Source: Cycloclasticus sp. symbiont of Poecilosclerida sp. N (lineage in GTDB: Bacteria; Pseudomonadota; Gammaproteobacteria; Methylococcales; Cycloclasticaceae). Taken from it: 64,000 nt of DNA. The stretch covers positions 62,001-126,000 of the forward strand of contig LWTM01000075.1 in assembly GCA_002101205.1 (NCBI GenBank). Direction: 5' to 3'. The position numbers and the translations under genes were made by a program. Each line of letters starts with the position of its first letter. The first letter of the stretch is position 1. This document shows positions 28,668 through 39,244 of this stretch, one piece after another. The notes beneath the pieces were generated by a model that saw only the letters and a program-made list of their open reading frames with translations, searched no databases and was not told the origin of the DNA.

Positions 28668-29939
28668 CTATATTGACAAAGGCACACTGATAGAAACACG
28701 CACGCCTTGCGTATCTTTGTTCACCCAATGAATACTTCCGCCAAGTTGTTCAATGGTTGCTTTTGTTAGATAAACACCCATACCCAAACCTTCTTTTGTT
28801 GATGCAACAAGTTGCTGACCTAACTTTTGCAATTGTGAATCGTCCATACCACTTCCAATATCTTCCACTACAAGTTCAAGTCTCTTATCACTCCAGGCTA
28901 CTGTAAGGTTGATACAATCTGGCGATGCCTGAGCCGCATTATCTAATATATTGACCAGTGCTCGTGTTAACGCAACATTCGAAATAATACTCGGAGGCGG
29001 TGACTTAGCATTTATGGCCTGATTGAAATTGGCGTTTACATTCGAGATGCGCCACTGCGCGATAACACTTTCTATGTATTCATCTACTCGTACTAACTGG
29101 CCTGAACCATATTGTTCGGTGTTAACTGTTCGCGTAATGCTCAACAACACTTTCTTGCAACGTTTAATCTGTCCTTGAATGACCGACAGTTTATCGCCCA
29201 ACGCACTGGACCCTGACTCTTCAATCTCTAGTTTCATTTCATGCGCCAATATGTCCATCGTACCAAGTGGCGTTCCAAGCTCATGTGCAGCACCCGTTGC
29301 CAACGTTGCCAATGAAACGAGCCTTTCGTCCCGAAATATTCGCTCCTTCATTCTTAATAGCGCATCATTTCTTGTGCGCAAAGCTTCCGCCATACCAGCG
29401 ACGAAGTGCGCCATTAAAATAGTCGCTAAAACAAACCCTATCCACATCCCAATAACGTGGTCTGCAAAATGTCCACCCACCCCCATTTCCATAGGATGAT
29501 CTAAATGCACTAAAGGTCTGTAATAAAAAACAATTAATGTATATGACAATGAGGTTAACAGCGCCATAAGCCAAACATAGCGACGGGATAAGAGTGTTGA
29601 TGCAATACTGTGCGGAACCAACAAAAACCAAGCAAAAGGGTTTGTTGCCCCGCCGGTAAAATATAAAATAGCCGCTAGGGCTGCAACATCTATTGATAGC
29701 TGAAGAAAAAAAACATTGTCATCAATCCTTCTCGATTGCTTTAAAAAAAATAAGGTGAATATGCTCCATGCAATCAGACATATTAAAATGGCCAATAATG
29801 GCTTAATCGGCAACGAAAAATCTAAATAATACACCGCTGTGAAAGTAGCGATTATTTGCCCACTGATATTTAATACGCGTAAAGACAATAACCTTTTTAG
29901 GTTTTCATCTGTCGCTAGCCGCCTGGCTTTTGTAGGCAT
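28668..29939 (-). CDS. regB: Redox sensor histidine kinase RegB/ActS/PrrB type
   Basis: Membrane histidine kinase of 423 residues. Six hydrophobic segments occupy about residues 20-190 and contain GGATNPF (96-102), the quinone-binding motif GGxxNPF of RegB. The H box is AAHELGTPLGTM with His219, and Cys261 in IKRCKKVL corresponds to the redox-active cysteine of RegB. The N, G1 and G2 boxes follow (NILDNAAQAS, VEDIGSGM, GLGMGVYL). I start at MPTKARRLA; an in-frame ATG at 30020 would add 27 unlikely residues. Confidence 0.92.
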   Translation of the reverse strand: MPTKARRLATDENLKRLLSLRVLNISGQIIATFTAVYYLDFSLPIKPLLAILICLIAWSIFTLFFLKQSRRIDDNVFFLQLSIDVAALAAILYFTGGATNPFAWFLLVPHSIASTLLSRRYVWLMALLTSLSYTLIVFYYRPLVHLDHPMEMGVGGHFADHVIGMWIGFVLATILMAHFVAGMAEALRTRNDALLRMKERIFRDERLVSLATLATGAAHELGTPLGTMDILAHEMKLEIEESGSSALGDKLSVIQGQIKRCKKVLLSITRTVNTEQYGSGQLVRVDEYIESVIAQWRISNVNANFNQAINAKSPPPSIISNVALTRALVNILDNAAQASPDCINLTVAWSDKRLELVVEDIGSGMDDSQLQKLGQQLVASTKEGLGMGVYLTKATIEQLGGSIHWVNKDTQGVRVSISVPLSI

Positions 29940-30058
29940 ATGATTTATCCGTGATTCGTTCCACCTAATGCAATTTGACCTAATAGGTACAAAAACCGGT
30001 GGTAATTTCCCGCATAACAAAGCGGCTTGTACCCGATATTATTAAGTAATAAGAGGCC

Positions 30059-30180
30059 TCAGTGAACTACCCCTAACTAAAGTTTAGGAGCTTCCTGATT
30101 CAACGATTCGCCGTAACACAAGCGTAGCGGGCGGCGGCGGTGCAAGCGAAACTCCAACAGGCTTATATTCCCACAGTTCC
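30059..30180 (-). mobile_element. Right end of an IS200/IS605-type element (copy 1)
   Basis: The reverse complement of this stretch matches 57181-57313 almost base for base, including a GAATCAGGAAGC block and a block ending TTAGGGGTAGTTCACT, and the last part also matches 60438-60481. It lies just past the tnpB fragment in its reading direction, so it is the non-inverted right end. The core reads GGCGGCGGCGGTGC, strikingly GC-rich for this genome. Confidence 0.7.
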
Positions 30181-30217
30181 TGCGGTATTGTAAATCTTAT
30201 ATCCCTCGGCCCTTAAC

Positions 30218-30390
30218 TTACAGCACCCGAATATTTAAAGCTGCGTTTAAGTCTCTAGTCGTATTCAATCCGCACTTACATTGATGTTCTCTATCCGATA
30301 TGTCTTTCTTAGCTACATTGCCACAAGAAGAACATTTTTGCGTACTTGGAAACCACCGACTAATGATTGATACATTACATCTCAAACAAA
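30218..30390 (-). pseudogene. TnpB C-terminal fragment (zinc ribbon)
   Basis: The minus strand encodes ISRWFPSTQKCSSCGN then AKKDISDREHQCKCG and TTRDLNAALNIRVL before a stop. This is the zinc ribbon (CSSC...CKC) and final Asp catalytic motif (TRDLNAA) of IS200/IS605 TnpB. Everything upstream, including the first RuvC residues, is missing, so the nuclease is dead. The 514-base gap between icd and regB is filled by this remnant, its right end, and the regB leader. Confidence 0.85.
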
Positions 30391-30453
30391 TCAAACAAGA
30401 AAATCTGCAGCCAGCTGTATGGTTTCAAGCCTTCGCGTTTCTTTAAACCTTAC

Positions 30454-32676
30454 TTAGCTTAGCGACGCCAGTGCATCATTAAATGCTTTAGAGGGTCTCA
30501 TGATTTTATCTATTTTGACTGGATCCGCAAGGTAATACCCGCCAATATCAACGGCGTGCCACTGGTCTGTTGTTAAATCGCTAACAATTTGCTCTTCTTT
30601 GTCTGACAGCTCTTTTGCTAGCGGTTTGAAATAAGCTTGTAATGCCATGTTCTCTGTTTGTTCTACAAGCGCCTGAGCCCAGTACAAAGCAATATAAAAA
30701 TGACTCCCCCGGTTATCTAGTTCGCCCGTTTTACGCGACGGTGATTTTCCTGTATCAAGCAACTTAGCTGTTGCCGCATCTAACGTTTTCGCTAAAACCT
30801 TGGCTTTATCATTTTGTTCAACTTCTCCCGTATGCTCCAACGATGCACAAATCGCTAAAAACTCACCTAACGAGTCCCAGCGCAAATGATTTTCTTCTAG
30901 TAATTGCTTAACATGTTTTGGTGCTGAACCACCTGCTCCTGTTTCGAACAAACCACCACCTGCCATAAGAGGCACGATAGATAACATTTTTGCGCTGGTG
31001 CCTAGCTCTAAAATAGGGAATAAATCGGTCAAGTAATCACGCAAAATATTGCCTGTTACAGAAATCGTGTCACCCCCTCTCAAAATACGTTCTAGGGTGT
31101 AACGCATCGCACGTGTTTGCGACATAATTTGAATATCCAAACCTTCCAAATCCTGCTCTTTAAGATATCGTTCTACTTTCTTTATCAATTCCTTTTCATG
31201 CGGACGGTACTCGTCTAGCCAAAAAACAGCCGGCGTATTTGATAAACGCGCACGTGTCACAGCAAGTTTTACCCAATCTCGAATAGGCGCATCTTTTACC
31301 TGACACATTCTCCAAATATCACCTTCTTCAACGTCTACTTCCAGCAAAACATTGCCTTTATCGCCGACAATTCTCGCACTGCCATCAGCAATCATTTCAA
31401 ATGTTTTGTCGTGCGAGCCATACTCTTCTGCCTTCTGCGCCATCAGCCCAACGTTAGGCACTGTACCCATCGTAGTAGGGTCAAATGATCCATGTGTTTT
31501 GCAGAAATTAATCATTTCTTGGTAAATTCTAGCAAACGTACTTTCAGGCATCACAGCTTTGGTGTCTTTTAGCTTGCCATCAGGGCCCCACATTTTCCCT
31601 CCGGCTCTTATCATTGCCGGCATAGATGCATCGACAATAACCTCATTCGGCGTATGTAAGTTTGAAATGCCTTTGGCTGAATCTACCATCGCTAACTCAG
31701 GCCTGCTTTCATAACAGGCATGAATATCGGCCATTATTTCTTCTTTCACCGAACCCGGTAAGTCTTTAATGTGGTCGTAAATACTACTCAGTCCATCATT
31801 CGGATTAACGCCCAATTTCTCAAAAAGATCACCATGTTTCTTAAATAAATCTTTGTAATAAATCTTAACCGCATGACCAAAAACAATCGGGTGCGATACT
31901 TTCATCATGGTCGCTTTAACGTGAAAAGAAAACATCACCCCCGTTTCTCTTGCATCTTCCATTTCTTCTTCAAGAAATGTGCAAAGCTCTTTTTTGCTCA
32001 TGTACATACTGTCGATGATCTCGCCTTTCAACAAAGTAATGTTCTCTTTTAAGGTCGTTATATCACCGTTTTTAGCAACGAATTCAATCTTAACGTTGCA
32101 ATCTTTATCTAGCGTTAAGCTTTGCTCGCCGGCATAAAAATCCCCTGCGTGCATATGTGATACGTGCGTACGTGACGCTTGGCTCCACTTGCCCATAGAA
32201 TGTGGGTTCTTTTGCGCGTACTCTTTTACTGCCTTCGGTGCACGCCTATCTGAATTACCCTCGCGCAAAACTGGGTTTACCGCGCTACCTAACACTTCCC
32301 CATACTTTTTTTGAAGTGCTATTTCTTCATCCGTTTGTGGGTCATCTGGGAAGTCAGCAATGCCGTAACCTTTGCCTTGTAGCTCTTGAATGGCTTCTTT
32401 TAATTGAGGAATTGAAGCGCTTATATTAGGCAGTTTAATAATATTAGTTTTAGGGTCTTGCGTTAATTTAGCCAGTTCAGCTAAAGCATCAGGCGTTTGT
32501 TGCTCCGCTGGGAAAATATCAGCAAACGTCGCAATAATTCGACTAGATAACGATATATCTTTTAACTCAACATCGATATCTGCAGCCGCAGCAAACTTTT
32601 TTATAATGGGAAATAGCGAGCTCGTTGCTAACAAAGGTGCTTCGTCGGTGTTTGTATAGATGATTTTTGAACTCAT
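30454..32676 (-). CDS. icd: Monomeric NADP-dependent isocitrate dehydrogenase
   Basis: TCA-cycle enzyme that oxidises isocitrate to 2-oxoglutarate with NADP. At 740 residues it is the monomeric type II form (as in Azotobacter, Corynebacterium and Vibrio), not the 46-kDa dimer. Typical blocks include [56 protein letters not shown] and [18 protein letters not shown]. It is transcribed alone and is flanked by decayed mobile DNA on one side and a decayed antitoxin on the other. Confidence 0.96.
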   Translation of the reverse strand: MSSKIIYTNTDEAPLLATSSLFPIIKKFAAAADIDVELKDISLSSRIIATFADIFPAEQQTPDALAELAKLTQDPKTNIIKLPNISASIPQLKEAIQELQGKGYGIADFPDDPQTDEEIALQKKYGEVLGSAVNPVLREGNSDRRAPKAVKEYAQKNPHSMGKWSQASRTHVSHMHAGDFYAGEQSLTLDKDCNVKIEFVAKNGDITTLKENITLLKGEIIDSMYMSKKELCTFLEEEMEDARETGVMFSFHVKATMMKVSHPIVFGHAVKIYYKDLFKKHGDLFEKLGVNPNDGLSSIYDHIKDLPGSVKEEIMADIHACYESRPELAMVDSAKGISNLHTPNEVIVDASMPAMIRAGGKMWGPDGKLKDTKAVMPESTFARIYQEMINFCKTHGSFDPTTMGTVPNVGLMAQKAEEYGSHDKTFEMIADGSARIVGDKGNVLLEVDVEEGDIWRMCQVKDAPIRDWVKLAVTRARLSNTPAVFWLDEYRPHEKELIKKVERYLKEQDLEGLDIQIMSQTRAMRYTLERILRGGDTISVTGNILRDYLTDLFPILELGTSAKMLSIVPLMAGGGLFETGAGGSAPKHVKQLLEENHLRWDSLGEFLAICASLEHTGEVEQNDKAKVLAKTLDAATAKLLDTGKSPSRKTGELDNRGSHFYIALYWAQALVEQTENMALQAYFKPLAKELSDKEEQIVSDLTTDQWHAVDIGGYYLADPVKIDKIMRPSKAFNDALASLS

Positions 32677-33050
32677 GTCCTGTTGCCTTATGACCTATTA
32701 AATTATTCAGAATGGAAAACTCAACGACGTTCTTTACTAATGTTCGCGCTGGATTTTGATATAACAAAATTGTAACTCAAAATGCCTTTCACTGTTCGAT
32801 AAAGGCTAACGAAATGGAGGTAAGAGCACAACCGAATGGAAGCCTACATCTAGTGGTGCAAAAGGATTTAGATATTTGAAAGTCAATAGTTACCCCCAGA
32901 TGTTTTTTCTTAACTTCTTTTTTTGTCGAAAAGTGTCTGCTTTGTCCACCTATTATATTACTGATTTGACCTAGTGTGCTCCGTTGGTGGTGGGTGGGTC
33001 GTACGCACGTTCTTGCTGATAAACGTCTTTACAGTGTCCTATACGCTCCA

Positions 33051-33227
33051 CTAAGCTATTGATTGAATATCACCCAAGTGCTGTGGGTGGCAGTGACTTA
33101 GGTCATAACTGCTTTGTAGGCTCACCCAATAATCAGGCGTGGTGTTAAAGTACTTAGACAAACGCAAAGCCGTATCAGGTGTTATTGACCGTCGTTCCTT
33201 AATAATTTCACTGACCCTGGGGCTGGC
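33051..33227 (-). pseudogene. HigA-type antitoxin fragment
   Basis: The minus strand reads ASPRVSEIIKERRSITPDTALRLSKYFNTTPDYWVSLQSSYDL and then stops at 33051-33053. This is the second half of the HigA/VapI helix-turn-helix antitoxin (RISEIxxGRRxITxDTALRLAxxFGxxPxFWxxLQxxYDL). The first half is frameshifted or missing and no HigB toxin is visible, so the module is dead. The rest of the 769-base gap 32677-33445 shows no gene. Confidence 0.8.
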
Positions 33228-33445
33228 ATAAAGGTATCTTTATAACGCTAATCAGTAATAACGTAACACGATATTAAGCTATATTTAATTTAACAACATT
33301 ACTTTCACTCGATACGTAGTCACCCGGCCTAAACGTGTAAACGCCTTCATTCGACTAATAATTAATGCTCGTTAAATTTAAGCCCACCAAAGCCTTTAAT
33401 TTAAAAGGGGGTTGGCACGATATGAGATGTTAAGAAATGAGAATT

Positions 33446-33519
33446 TGGAGGCTGAGAGCGGAATCGAACCGCTGTACACGGCTTTGCAGGCCGCTGCATA
33501 ACCACTCTGCCACTCAGCC
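33446..33519 (-). tRNA. tRNA-Cys (anticodon GCA)
   Basis: A 74-nt cloverleaf on the minus strand with acceptor GGCTGAG/CTCAGCC, anticodon loop CCTGCAAAG giving GCA, T-loop TTCGATT and encoded CCA. It follows tRNA-Gly, as in the pgsA-glyW-cysT order of E. coli, but no tRNA-Leu follows here. Confidence 0.96.
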
Positions 33520-33615
33520 AAGAGGGCGTAACTAAAAGAGTAAAGTTAAATCAAATAATTAATATTTTAGATTCAACTTTATAAAAAAGCAGCGGCGAAA
33601 TCACGGCTTTAAATT

Positions 33616-33690
33616 TGGAGCGGGAAACGAGATTCGAACTCGCGACCCCAACCTTGGCAAGGTTGTGCTCTACCACTGAGCTATTCCCGC
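33616..33690 (-). tRNA. tRNA-Gly (anticodon GCC)
   Basis: A 75-nt cloverleaf with acceptor GCGGGAA/TTCCCGC, anticodon loop CTTGCCAAG giving GCC, T-loop TTCGAAT and encoded CCA. It begins 54 bases past the pgsA stop and is probably processed from the uvrC-pgsA transcript. Confidence 0.97.
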
Positions 33691-33744
33691 ATTGAGGTCG
33701 TGTATTCTATCTTTCGTAACAAAACTGTCAAGCCAGAAACCCTA

Positions 33745-34299
33745 CTATTTTTTAAATTGCGGAAGCGCCAGTTGAATATATTGCCACATCGACCAAAGGG
33801 TAAGGGTTGCAGCAATATATATTGAAAACAAGCCCACTGTACGTACAGGAACACCATATAAATCGGCATTAAATAGCAAGCACACCAAAGCCAACATCTG
33901 GAAGCCTGTTTTGCACTTGCCTACCCAAGAAACTTTAATAATTGATCGCTGTCCAAGCTCTGCCATCCATTCACGTAGCGATGTAACAGACACCTCACGA
34001 CCAATTATAATTGCGGCAGGCAACGCGATATAAACCGCCGGGTCAGCTTGGACTATTAATACCAAAATAATGACAACCATGAGCTTGTCAGCAACGGGGT
34101 CTAAAAATTCACCAAACGCTGTCTGTAAGTTCATTTTTCTGGCTAAAAAACCGTCAAACCAATCTGTTAACGAAGCCGTAATAAAAATCAACGAGCACCA
34201 TAAACGCGCGCCATCAATGGGTAAATAAAACACGACCATAATGACGGGTATTAACGCGATACGAAGCAGCGTAAGGATGGTGGGGATGTTTAAAACCAT
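33745..34299 (-). CDS. pgsA: CDP-diacylglycerol-glycerol-3-phosphate 3-phosphatidyltransferase
   Basis: Integral membrane enzyme of 184 residues that makes phosphatidylglycerophosphate, the precursor of phosphatidylglycerol and cardiolipin. The CDP-alcohol phosphatidyltransferase motif DGFLARKMNLQTAFGEFLDPVADKL (about 49-73) supplies the metal-binding aspartates. Four to five hydrophobic helices cover the rest. It follows uvrC by 42 bases and precedes tRNA-Gly and tRNA-Cys, the classical gammaproteobacterial order. Confidence 0.95.
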   Translation of the reverse strand: MVLNIPTILTLLRIALIPVIMVVFYLPIDGARLWCSLIFITASLTDWFDGFLARKMNLQTAFGEFLDPVADKLMVVIILVLIVQADPAVYIALPAAIIIGREVSVTSLREWMAELGQRSIIKVSWVGKCKTGFQMLALVCLLFNADLYGVPVRTVGLFSIYIAATLTLWSMWQYIQLALPQFKK

Positions 34300-34341
34300 T
34301 CAATATCTAAGCTATCTGAAGTTGTTATATGATAGCATTAT

Positions 34342-36183
34342 TTATACGCCACCACCGTCATGAAAAAAATCATACACACGTTCAGCTAGTGCCCTATTAA
34401 TACCTTTCACCGTACGTAAATCATCTAAACCCGCTGTTCGAATTTCTCTAAGCCCACCAAACTGCTTGAGTAGAATCTGACGGCGCTTAGGCCCTAAACC
34501 ATCAATCTCCTCCAGTGTTGATTTCTTCTTTAATTTACCACGTTGCTGACGATGTCCGCTAATCGCAAAACGATGCGCTTCATCTCTTATTTGCTGAACA
34601 ACCAACAACGCCGGTTCATCTGCACTTAATATAAGTAGGCGGCCATTAGTGCCGCAGTAAATTTTTTCCATCCCTACTTTTCTATCGCTGCCCTTAGAAA
34701 TCCCAATAACCATGACATTTAAATAATCAATTTCTTTCAATGCTTGTTGAACAGCCACCACTTGTCCTTTTCCACCATCAATAATCAATAAATCTGGTGG
34801 TGTATGTTCTAGGTTTTTTGCCCTAATAAAGCGCCTCGAAACCGCTTGCGCAAGCGCGGCATAATCATCACCTGCTTGAACACCCGCAATGTTAAACCGC
34901 CGATAATCAGATTTCAGCGGGCCGTGTTCATCCAACACCACACAGGACGCGACTGTCTGGTCGCCTTGTAAGTGACTAATATCAAAACACTCCATGCGCT
35001 TTATCTCACCCTTTAAGAATAGTAATTCAGCCAGCTTAGATAATCGATCACGGGTGTTTTCCCTACTCTCCAGTTTTTGCTTTAATGCTAATGATGTATT
35101 GTTTTTTGCCATATTCAACCAGCGTGCCCTTTTTGAACGCGGCTTATGAATAATAGCGATTTTTCTTCCTGCCTTATCGTTCAACACCTGTTGCGTTAAC
35201 TCTTGCTCTATCAACTCATGACTTAAAACAATGGCTTTGGGTAACTTTTTATCTAAATAAAACTGCAAGACAAACGCGCTCAGGACTTCTTCTCGCGTTT
35301 TATCGCTGGGCATTTTTGGGAAAAACGTTCGATTGCCTAAGTGCTGGCCATTTCTTATGTAAAAAACCTGCACACAAGAAATGTCTTGTTCTAGCTCACA
35401 CGCAATAACGTCTATATCGCCATCTTTTCCACTAACGTATTGTCGTTCCATGACCTTTCTTAACTGCGATATTTGATCGCGATATTGCGCTGCTTTTTCA
35501 AAACTCAATGTTTCAGCTGCCGTTTCCATCTTCGTCACTAAGCCATTAATTAATTGCGTGTTCTTACCCTCTAAAAACATTACCGTATGCTCTACATCGT
35601 CTGCGTAATCTTGTTTACTTATTAAACCGACGCAAGGGGCTGTGCAACGTTTTATTTGATGCTGTAAGCATGGACGAGACCTGTTTTTATAATAGCTATC
35701 ATCACATTGCCTAACGGGAAAAATCTTTTGCAGCACGCTCAAGCTATCTCGAACCGCACCAACACTTGGATAAGGACCAAAGTATCGGCCTTGTTGTTTC
35801 TTAGCTCCACGATGAAAGCTGAGTTTGGGGAAGTCTTGCTGCGACGATAAGTAAATATGTGGGTAACTTTTATCGTCTCTTAAGCAAATATTATATCGGG
35901 GCTTTAGCTGCTTAATCAGCTGGTTTTCAAGTAGTAATGCTTCGCCTTCTGTGTGCGTAACAAGCGTGTCAATATGATGTAGATGAGATAACATAAGCAT
36001 TTTTTTCGCATCGTTATCTAGCTTATTAAAATAGCTTGAAACTCGTTTTTTTAGGTTTCTAGCCTTACCAACATAAATGCACACACCACGGCTATCGTAC
36101 ATTTGATAGACACCCGGTTTTTGCGTCAGCGTTTTTAAAAAATGCTCGCTATCAAACTTTGTGGCGTGCTCTTGCACGCTCAT
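34342..36183 (-). CDS. uvrC: UvrABC excision nuclease subunit C
   Basis: Nucleotide-excision repair nuclease of 613 residues that makes both incisions around a lesion. Domains in order: GIY-YIG nuclease (GVYQMYDSRGVCIYVGKARNLKKR, about 20-43) for the 3' cut, a UvrB-binding UVR motif (about 205-240, FEKAAQYRDQI), the RNase H-like endonuclease (MECFDISHLQGDQTVASCVV, LLIIDGGKGQV) for the 5' cut, and C-terminal helix-hairpin-helix repeats (EEIDGLGPKRRQILLKQFGG). In E. coli uvrY precedes uvrC; here it does not. Confidence 0.97.
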   Translation of the reverse strand: MSVQEHATKFDSEHFLKTLTQKPGVYQMYDSRGVCIYVGKARNLKKRVSSYFNKLDNDAKKMLMLSHLHHIDTLVTHTEGEALLLENQLIKQLKPRYNICLRDDKSYPHIYLSSQQDFPKLSFHRGAKKQQGRYFGPYPSVGAVRDSLSVLQKIFPVRQCDDSYYKNRSRPCLQHQIKRCTAPCVGLISKQDYADDVEHTVMFLEGKNTQLINGLVTKMETAAETLSFEKAAQYRDQISQLRKVMERQYVSGKDGDIDVIACELEQDISCVQVFYIRNGQHLGNRTFFPKMPSDKTREEVLSAFVLQFYLDKKLPKAIVLSHELIEQELTQQVLNDKAGRKIAIIHKPRSKRARWLNMAKNNTSLALKQKLESRENTRDRLSKLAELLFLKGEIKRMECFDISHLQGDQTVASCVVLDEHGPLKSDYRRFNIAGVQAGDDYAALAQAVSRRFIRAKNLEHTPPDLLIIDGGKGQVVAVQQALKEIDYLNVMVIGISKGSDRKVGMEKIYCGTNGRLLILSADEPALLVVQQIRDEAHRFAISGHRQQRGKLKKKSTLEEIDGLGPKRRQILLKQFGGLREIRTAGLDDLRTVKGINRALAERVYDFFHDGGGV

Positions 36184-36266
36184 ATATATTCAGTGTGCTT
36201 ATTTATTAAAGCAAAGAAAACCATGATGACACGCTTACTCCTAACTTTTAAACGATGTCTAAATAC

Positions 36267-36295
36267 AAAAAAGGCCTCGATGATGAGACCTTTTT
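36267..36295 (-). terminator. Terminator after phaR
   Basis: A-rich and T-rich arms flank GGCCTC and GAGACC, giving a hairpin with T runs in both directions. It ends the metY-to-phaR block just before uvrC on the same strand. Confidence 0.75.
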
Positions 36296-36316
36296 ATATT
36301 CAACATACATTCTGTG

Positions 36317-36778
36317 TTACTTTTTCTTGTCTGTATTTGGATGCATAACTCTATTGAATAAGCCATCTTGCATTTCTTTAAACACTTCCATATTTCGGTT
36401 TGCCAATGTCGTCATCATTTCAAGTGGGTCCAGCGCATACTCCATTTTATTTCTCACCTTTGCGCGTTGTTCTGCAATGAGCTTAACTGAGGTTTCAAGA
36501 TAGCTGGCGAAGTTATGTTGAAATGGATCCCCGTAAAAACGAATCAACTGCTCTAACATCTCGGCACTCATGATAGGTTCGCCATCTTCTTCTTGCTCAA
36601 GAATAATTTGCAATAAAACGCTACGTGTTAGATCTTCTTTCGTTTTAGCATCAAGAACCTTTACCGGTTCACGCTCAATAACAAGCTGGCGAACGTCATT
36701 TAATGTGACGTACTTGCTTATCCCCATATCGTATAGGCGGCGATTAGGATACTTCTTGATTATTCTAAAGTTTGCCAC
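36317..36778 (-). CDS. phaR: Polyhydroxyalkanoate synthesis repressor PhaR
   Basis: Regulator of 153 residues. PhaR binds both PHA granules and the promoters of phasin genes, so phasins are made only when polymer accumulates. The N-terminal DNA-binding domain is typical (IIKKYPNRRLYDMGISKYVTLNDVRQLV, about 5-33) and is followed by the PHB accumulation regulatory domain (LLQIILEQEEDGEPIMSAEMLEQLIRFYGD). It begins 21 bases after the pnp stop. The phasins at 4.9 and 5.3 kb are its obvious candidate targets. Confidence 0.93.
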   Translation of the reverse strand: MANFRIIKKYPNRRLYDMGISKYVTLNDVRQLVIEREPVKVLDAKTKEDLTRSVLLQIILEQEEDGEPIMSAEMLEQLIRFYGDPFQHNFASYLETSVKLIAEQRAKVRNKMEYALDPLEMMTTLANRNMEVFKEMQDGLFNRVMHPNTDKKK

Positions 36779-36799
36779 TTCCTATTTTCCTCGGCTCTA

Positions 36800-38866
36800 T
36801 CAGTCTACTTCTTTCATACTTAAGCGAACACGTCCTTGTCTATCAACTTCAAGCACTTTCACTTTAACCATATCACCTTCAGATAGCTTATCACTAACCT
36901 TTTCAACACGCTCTTCTGAAATTTGAGAAATATGAACCAGACCATCTTTACCCGGAAGGATTGAAACGAAAGCACCAAAGTCCATTAAACGAACCACTTT
37001 ACCTTCGTAAATTCTACCCACTTCAACTTCAGCTGTAATATCTTCAATACGCTTCAGCGCTTTTTCACCTGCTTCACGATCAACTGAGGCCACTTTGACA
37101 ATACCTTCATCGGTAATGTCGATGGATGCGCCTGTTTCTTCAGTAATCGCACGAATCGTCACGCCGCCTTTACCAATAACATCGCGGATTTTGGCTGGGT
37201 CAATTTTAATGGTTAGAATACGAGGCGCAAAATCAGACATTTCTTCACGGCCTGATGATAATTCTGCGTTCATTTTCTCTAAAATATGTAAACGACCGCC
37301 TTTTGCTTGCTCTAGCGCATTCGACATAATTTCGTGCGTAATACCTTGGATTTTGATATCCATTTGTAACGCCGTAACGCCAGTATCCGTACCCGATACT
37401 TTAAAGTCCATATCTCCTAAGTGATCTTCATCACCTAAAATGTCAGACAATACAGCATAGTCATCGCCTTCTTTAATTAGACCCATCGCAATACCCGCAA
37501 CTGGAGCTTTCATTGGTACACCAGCGTCCATTAACGCAAGGCTGGTGCCGCACGTGCTCGCCATTGAACTAGAACCGTTAGACTCTGTTACTTCTGACAC
37601 AACGCGTAATACGTAAGAGAACTCTTCTTGACTTGGTAATACCGCTTGAATACCACGCTTTGCTAGGCGCCCATGACCAATTTCGCGCCTTTTTGGCGAA
37701 CCAACAAAGCCAGTCTCACCAACGCAAAATGGGGGGAAGTTGTAGTGCAACATAAAACTATCACGATACTCACCTTCAACCGCATCAATCATTTGTGCAT
37801 CACGGTCTGTGCCCAACGTTGCAACAACTAACGCTTGTGTTTCGCCACGTGTGAATAATGCTGAACCGTGTGTGCGAGGTAAAACACCCGTACGAACATG
37901 AATAGGACGAACGGTCGATAAATCACGACCATCAATACGTTTCTTTGTTGAAAGAACCAATTCACGAACGTGTTTCTTTTCCAATGAAGAGAAAATGTCT
38001 TTTACTTCGTCTCTGTCTACATCTTCAAGCTGAGCCAGCACATCGTTACGTACTTGTTTTAATTTAACTTGGCGATCAAGCTTAACAAGAACGGTATAAG
38101 CGTCGGCAATACCTGCATTTGCAAGACCCGCTACTTTGTCGACCAATGCTTGATCTTTTTCAGGCGCTGTCCATTCCATACGAGACTTGCCCGTTTCAGC
38201 AGCTAATTCTTTAATCGCTGTAATAGCTACTTGCATTTGTTCGTGACCAAAAGTAACCGCACCTAACATGACCTCTTCAGACAAACAGTCAGCTTCTGAT
38301 TCAACCATTAATACTGCGCTATCTGTGCCAGCAACAACAAGGTCAAGCTTAGATTCTTCCAACTGAGACCGTAATGGGTTTAATGCATATTCGCCATTGA
38401 TATAAGCAACACGAGCAGCACCAATAGGGCCGTCAAATGGAAGCCCTGAAATCGCTAATGCCGCAGATGCACCTAGTAGCGCAGGAATATCTGGGTCAAC
38501 TTCAGGGTTCAGTGAAACTACTGTTGCAATAATTTGAGTTTCGTTTTTGTAACCTTTTGGAAACAAAGGGCGAATCGGACGATCAATAAGGCGAGACGTT
38601 AATGTTTCTTTTTCGCTTGGACGACCTTCACGTTTGAAGAAACCACCCGGGATTTTACCCGCAGCGTATGTTTTTTCTTGGTAGTTAACGGTTAATGGAA
38701 AGAAAGAATTATTTTCTCCACCTTCGCGTTTGCCAACAGCCGTTACCAAAACGATGGTCCCGTCTATTTCGACTAATACTGCGCCGTCTGCTTGACGCGC
38801 AACTTCACCTGTTTCAAACGAAACCGTTTGATTACCGAACTGAAACTCTTTTTTTACTAAATTCAC
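36800..38866 (-). CDS. pnp: Polyribonucleotide nucleotidyltransferase
   Basis: Phosphorolytic 3'-5' exoribonuclease of 688 residues and part of the degradosome. Two RNase PH domains, an alpha-helical linker, a KH domain ([20 protein letters not shown], about 557-576) and an S1 domain ([34 protein letters not shown]) are all present. The catalytic block [19 protein letters not shown] is intact. It follows rpsO by 23 bases, the invariant order. The C-terminal end is short after the S1 domain. Confidence 0.97.
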   Translation of the reverse strand: MNLVKKEFQFGNQTVSFETGEVARQADGAVLVEIDGTIVLVTAVGKREGGENNSFFPLTVNYQEKTYAAGKIPGGFFKREGRPSEKETLTSRLIDRPIRPLFPKGYKNETQIIATVVSLNPEVDPDIPALLGASAALAISGLPFDGPIGAARVAYINGEYALNPLRSQLEESKLDLVVAGTDSAVLMVESEADCLSEEVMLGAVTFGHEQMQVAITAIKELAAETGKSRMEWTAPEKDQALVDKVAGLANAGIADAYTVLVKLDRQVKLKQVRNDVLAQLEDVDRDEVKDIFSSLEKKHVRELVLSTKKRIDGRDLSTVRPIHVRTGVLPRTHGSALFTRGETQALVVATLGTDRDAQMIDAVEGEYRDSFMLHYNFPPFCVGETGFVGSPKRREIGHGRLAKRGIQAVLPSQEEFSYVLRVVSEVTESNGSSSMASTCGTSLALMDAGVPMKAPVAGIAMGLIKEGDDYAVLSDILGDEDHLGDMDFKVSGTDTGVTALQMDIKIQGITHEIMSNALEQAKGGRLHILEKMNAELSSGREEMSDFAPRILTIKIDPAKIRDVIGKGGVTIRAITEETGASIDITDEGIVKVASVDREAGEKALKRIEDITAEVEVGRIYEGKVVRLMDFGAFVSILPGKDGLVHISQISEERVEKVSDKLSEGDMVKVKVLEVDRQGRVRLSMKEVD

Positions 38867-38889
38867 TGTATGCCTGCCTGTTAATTAAA

Positions 38890-39159
38890 TTATTTTCTTA
38901 ATCCTAAATGCGAAATTAATGCACGATAACGTTCTACGTCTTTACCTTTTAAATAATCTAAAAGTTTACGACGGCGGTTAATAATTCTTAATAAACCTTG
39001 ACGTGAATGGTGATCTTTTTTGTTCTCAGAGAAGTGCGGTGTCAAATAATTGATTCTCCCCGTTAACAAAGCAACTTGAACCTCTGGAGATCCTGTATCA
39101 CCTTCTGATAACGCATATTTTTTAACTATTTCTTGCTTTTGTTCTGTACCGAACGACAT
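38890..39159 (-). CDS. rpsO: 30S ribosomal protein S15
   Basis: Primary 16S rRNA-binding protein of 89 residues. The sequence [54 protein letters not shown] is highly conserved. I start at MSFGTEQKQ (39159), preceded by AAGGA; the open frame extends further only because of the upstream leader. An IS remnant lies 85 bases upstream, between rpsO and truB. Confidence 0.98.
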   Translation of the reverse strand: MSFGTEQKQEIVKKYALSEGDTGSPEVQVALLTGRINYLTPHFSENKKDHHSRQGLLRIINRRRKLLDYLKGKDVERYRALISHLGLRK

Positions 39160-39228
39160 ATTCCTTGCTCCAATTTCATTGTGTCTTAAAAAACAGCACA
39201 TTATACTCTCAGCACTGTTAGCTAACAA

Positions 39229-39244
39229 GCCATAAAAATTGTAT
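39229..39244 (+). repeat. Left target duplication of ISNCY-like copy 1
   Basis: The 16 bases GCCATAAAAATTGTAT directly abut the left terminal TGTTAG of the element and recur with two changes at 39870-39885. Confidence 0.7.
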
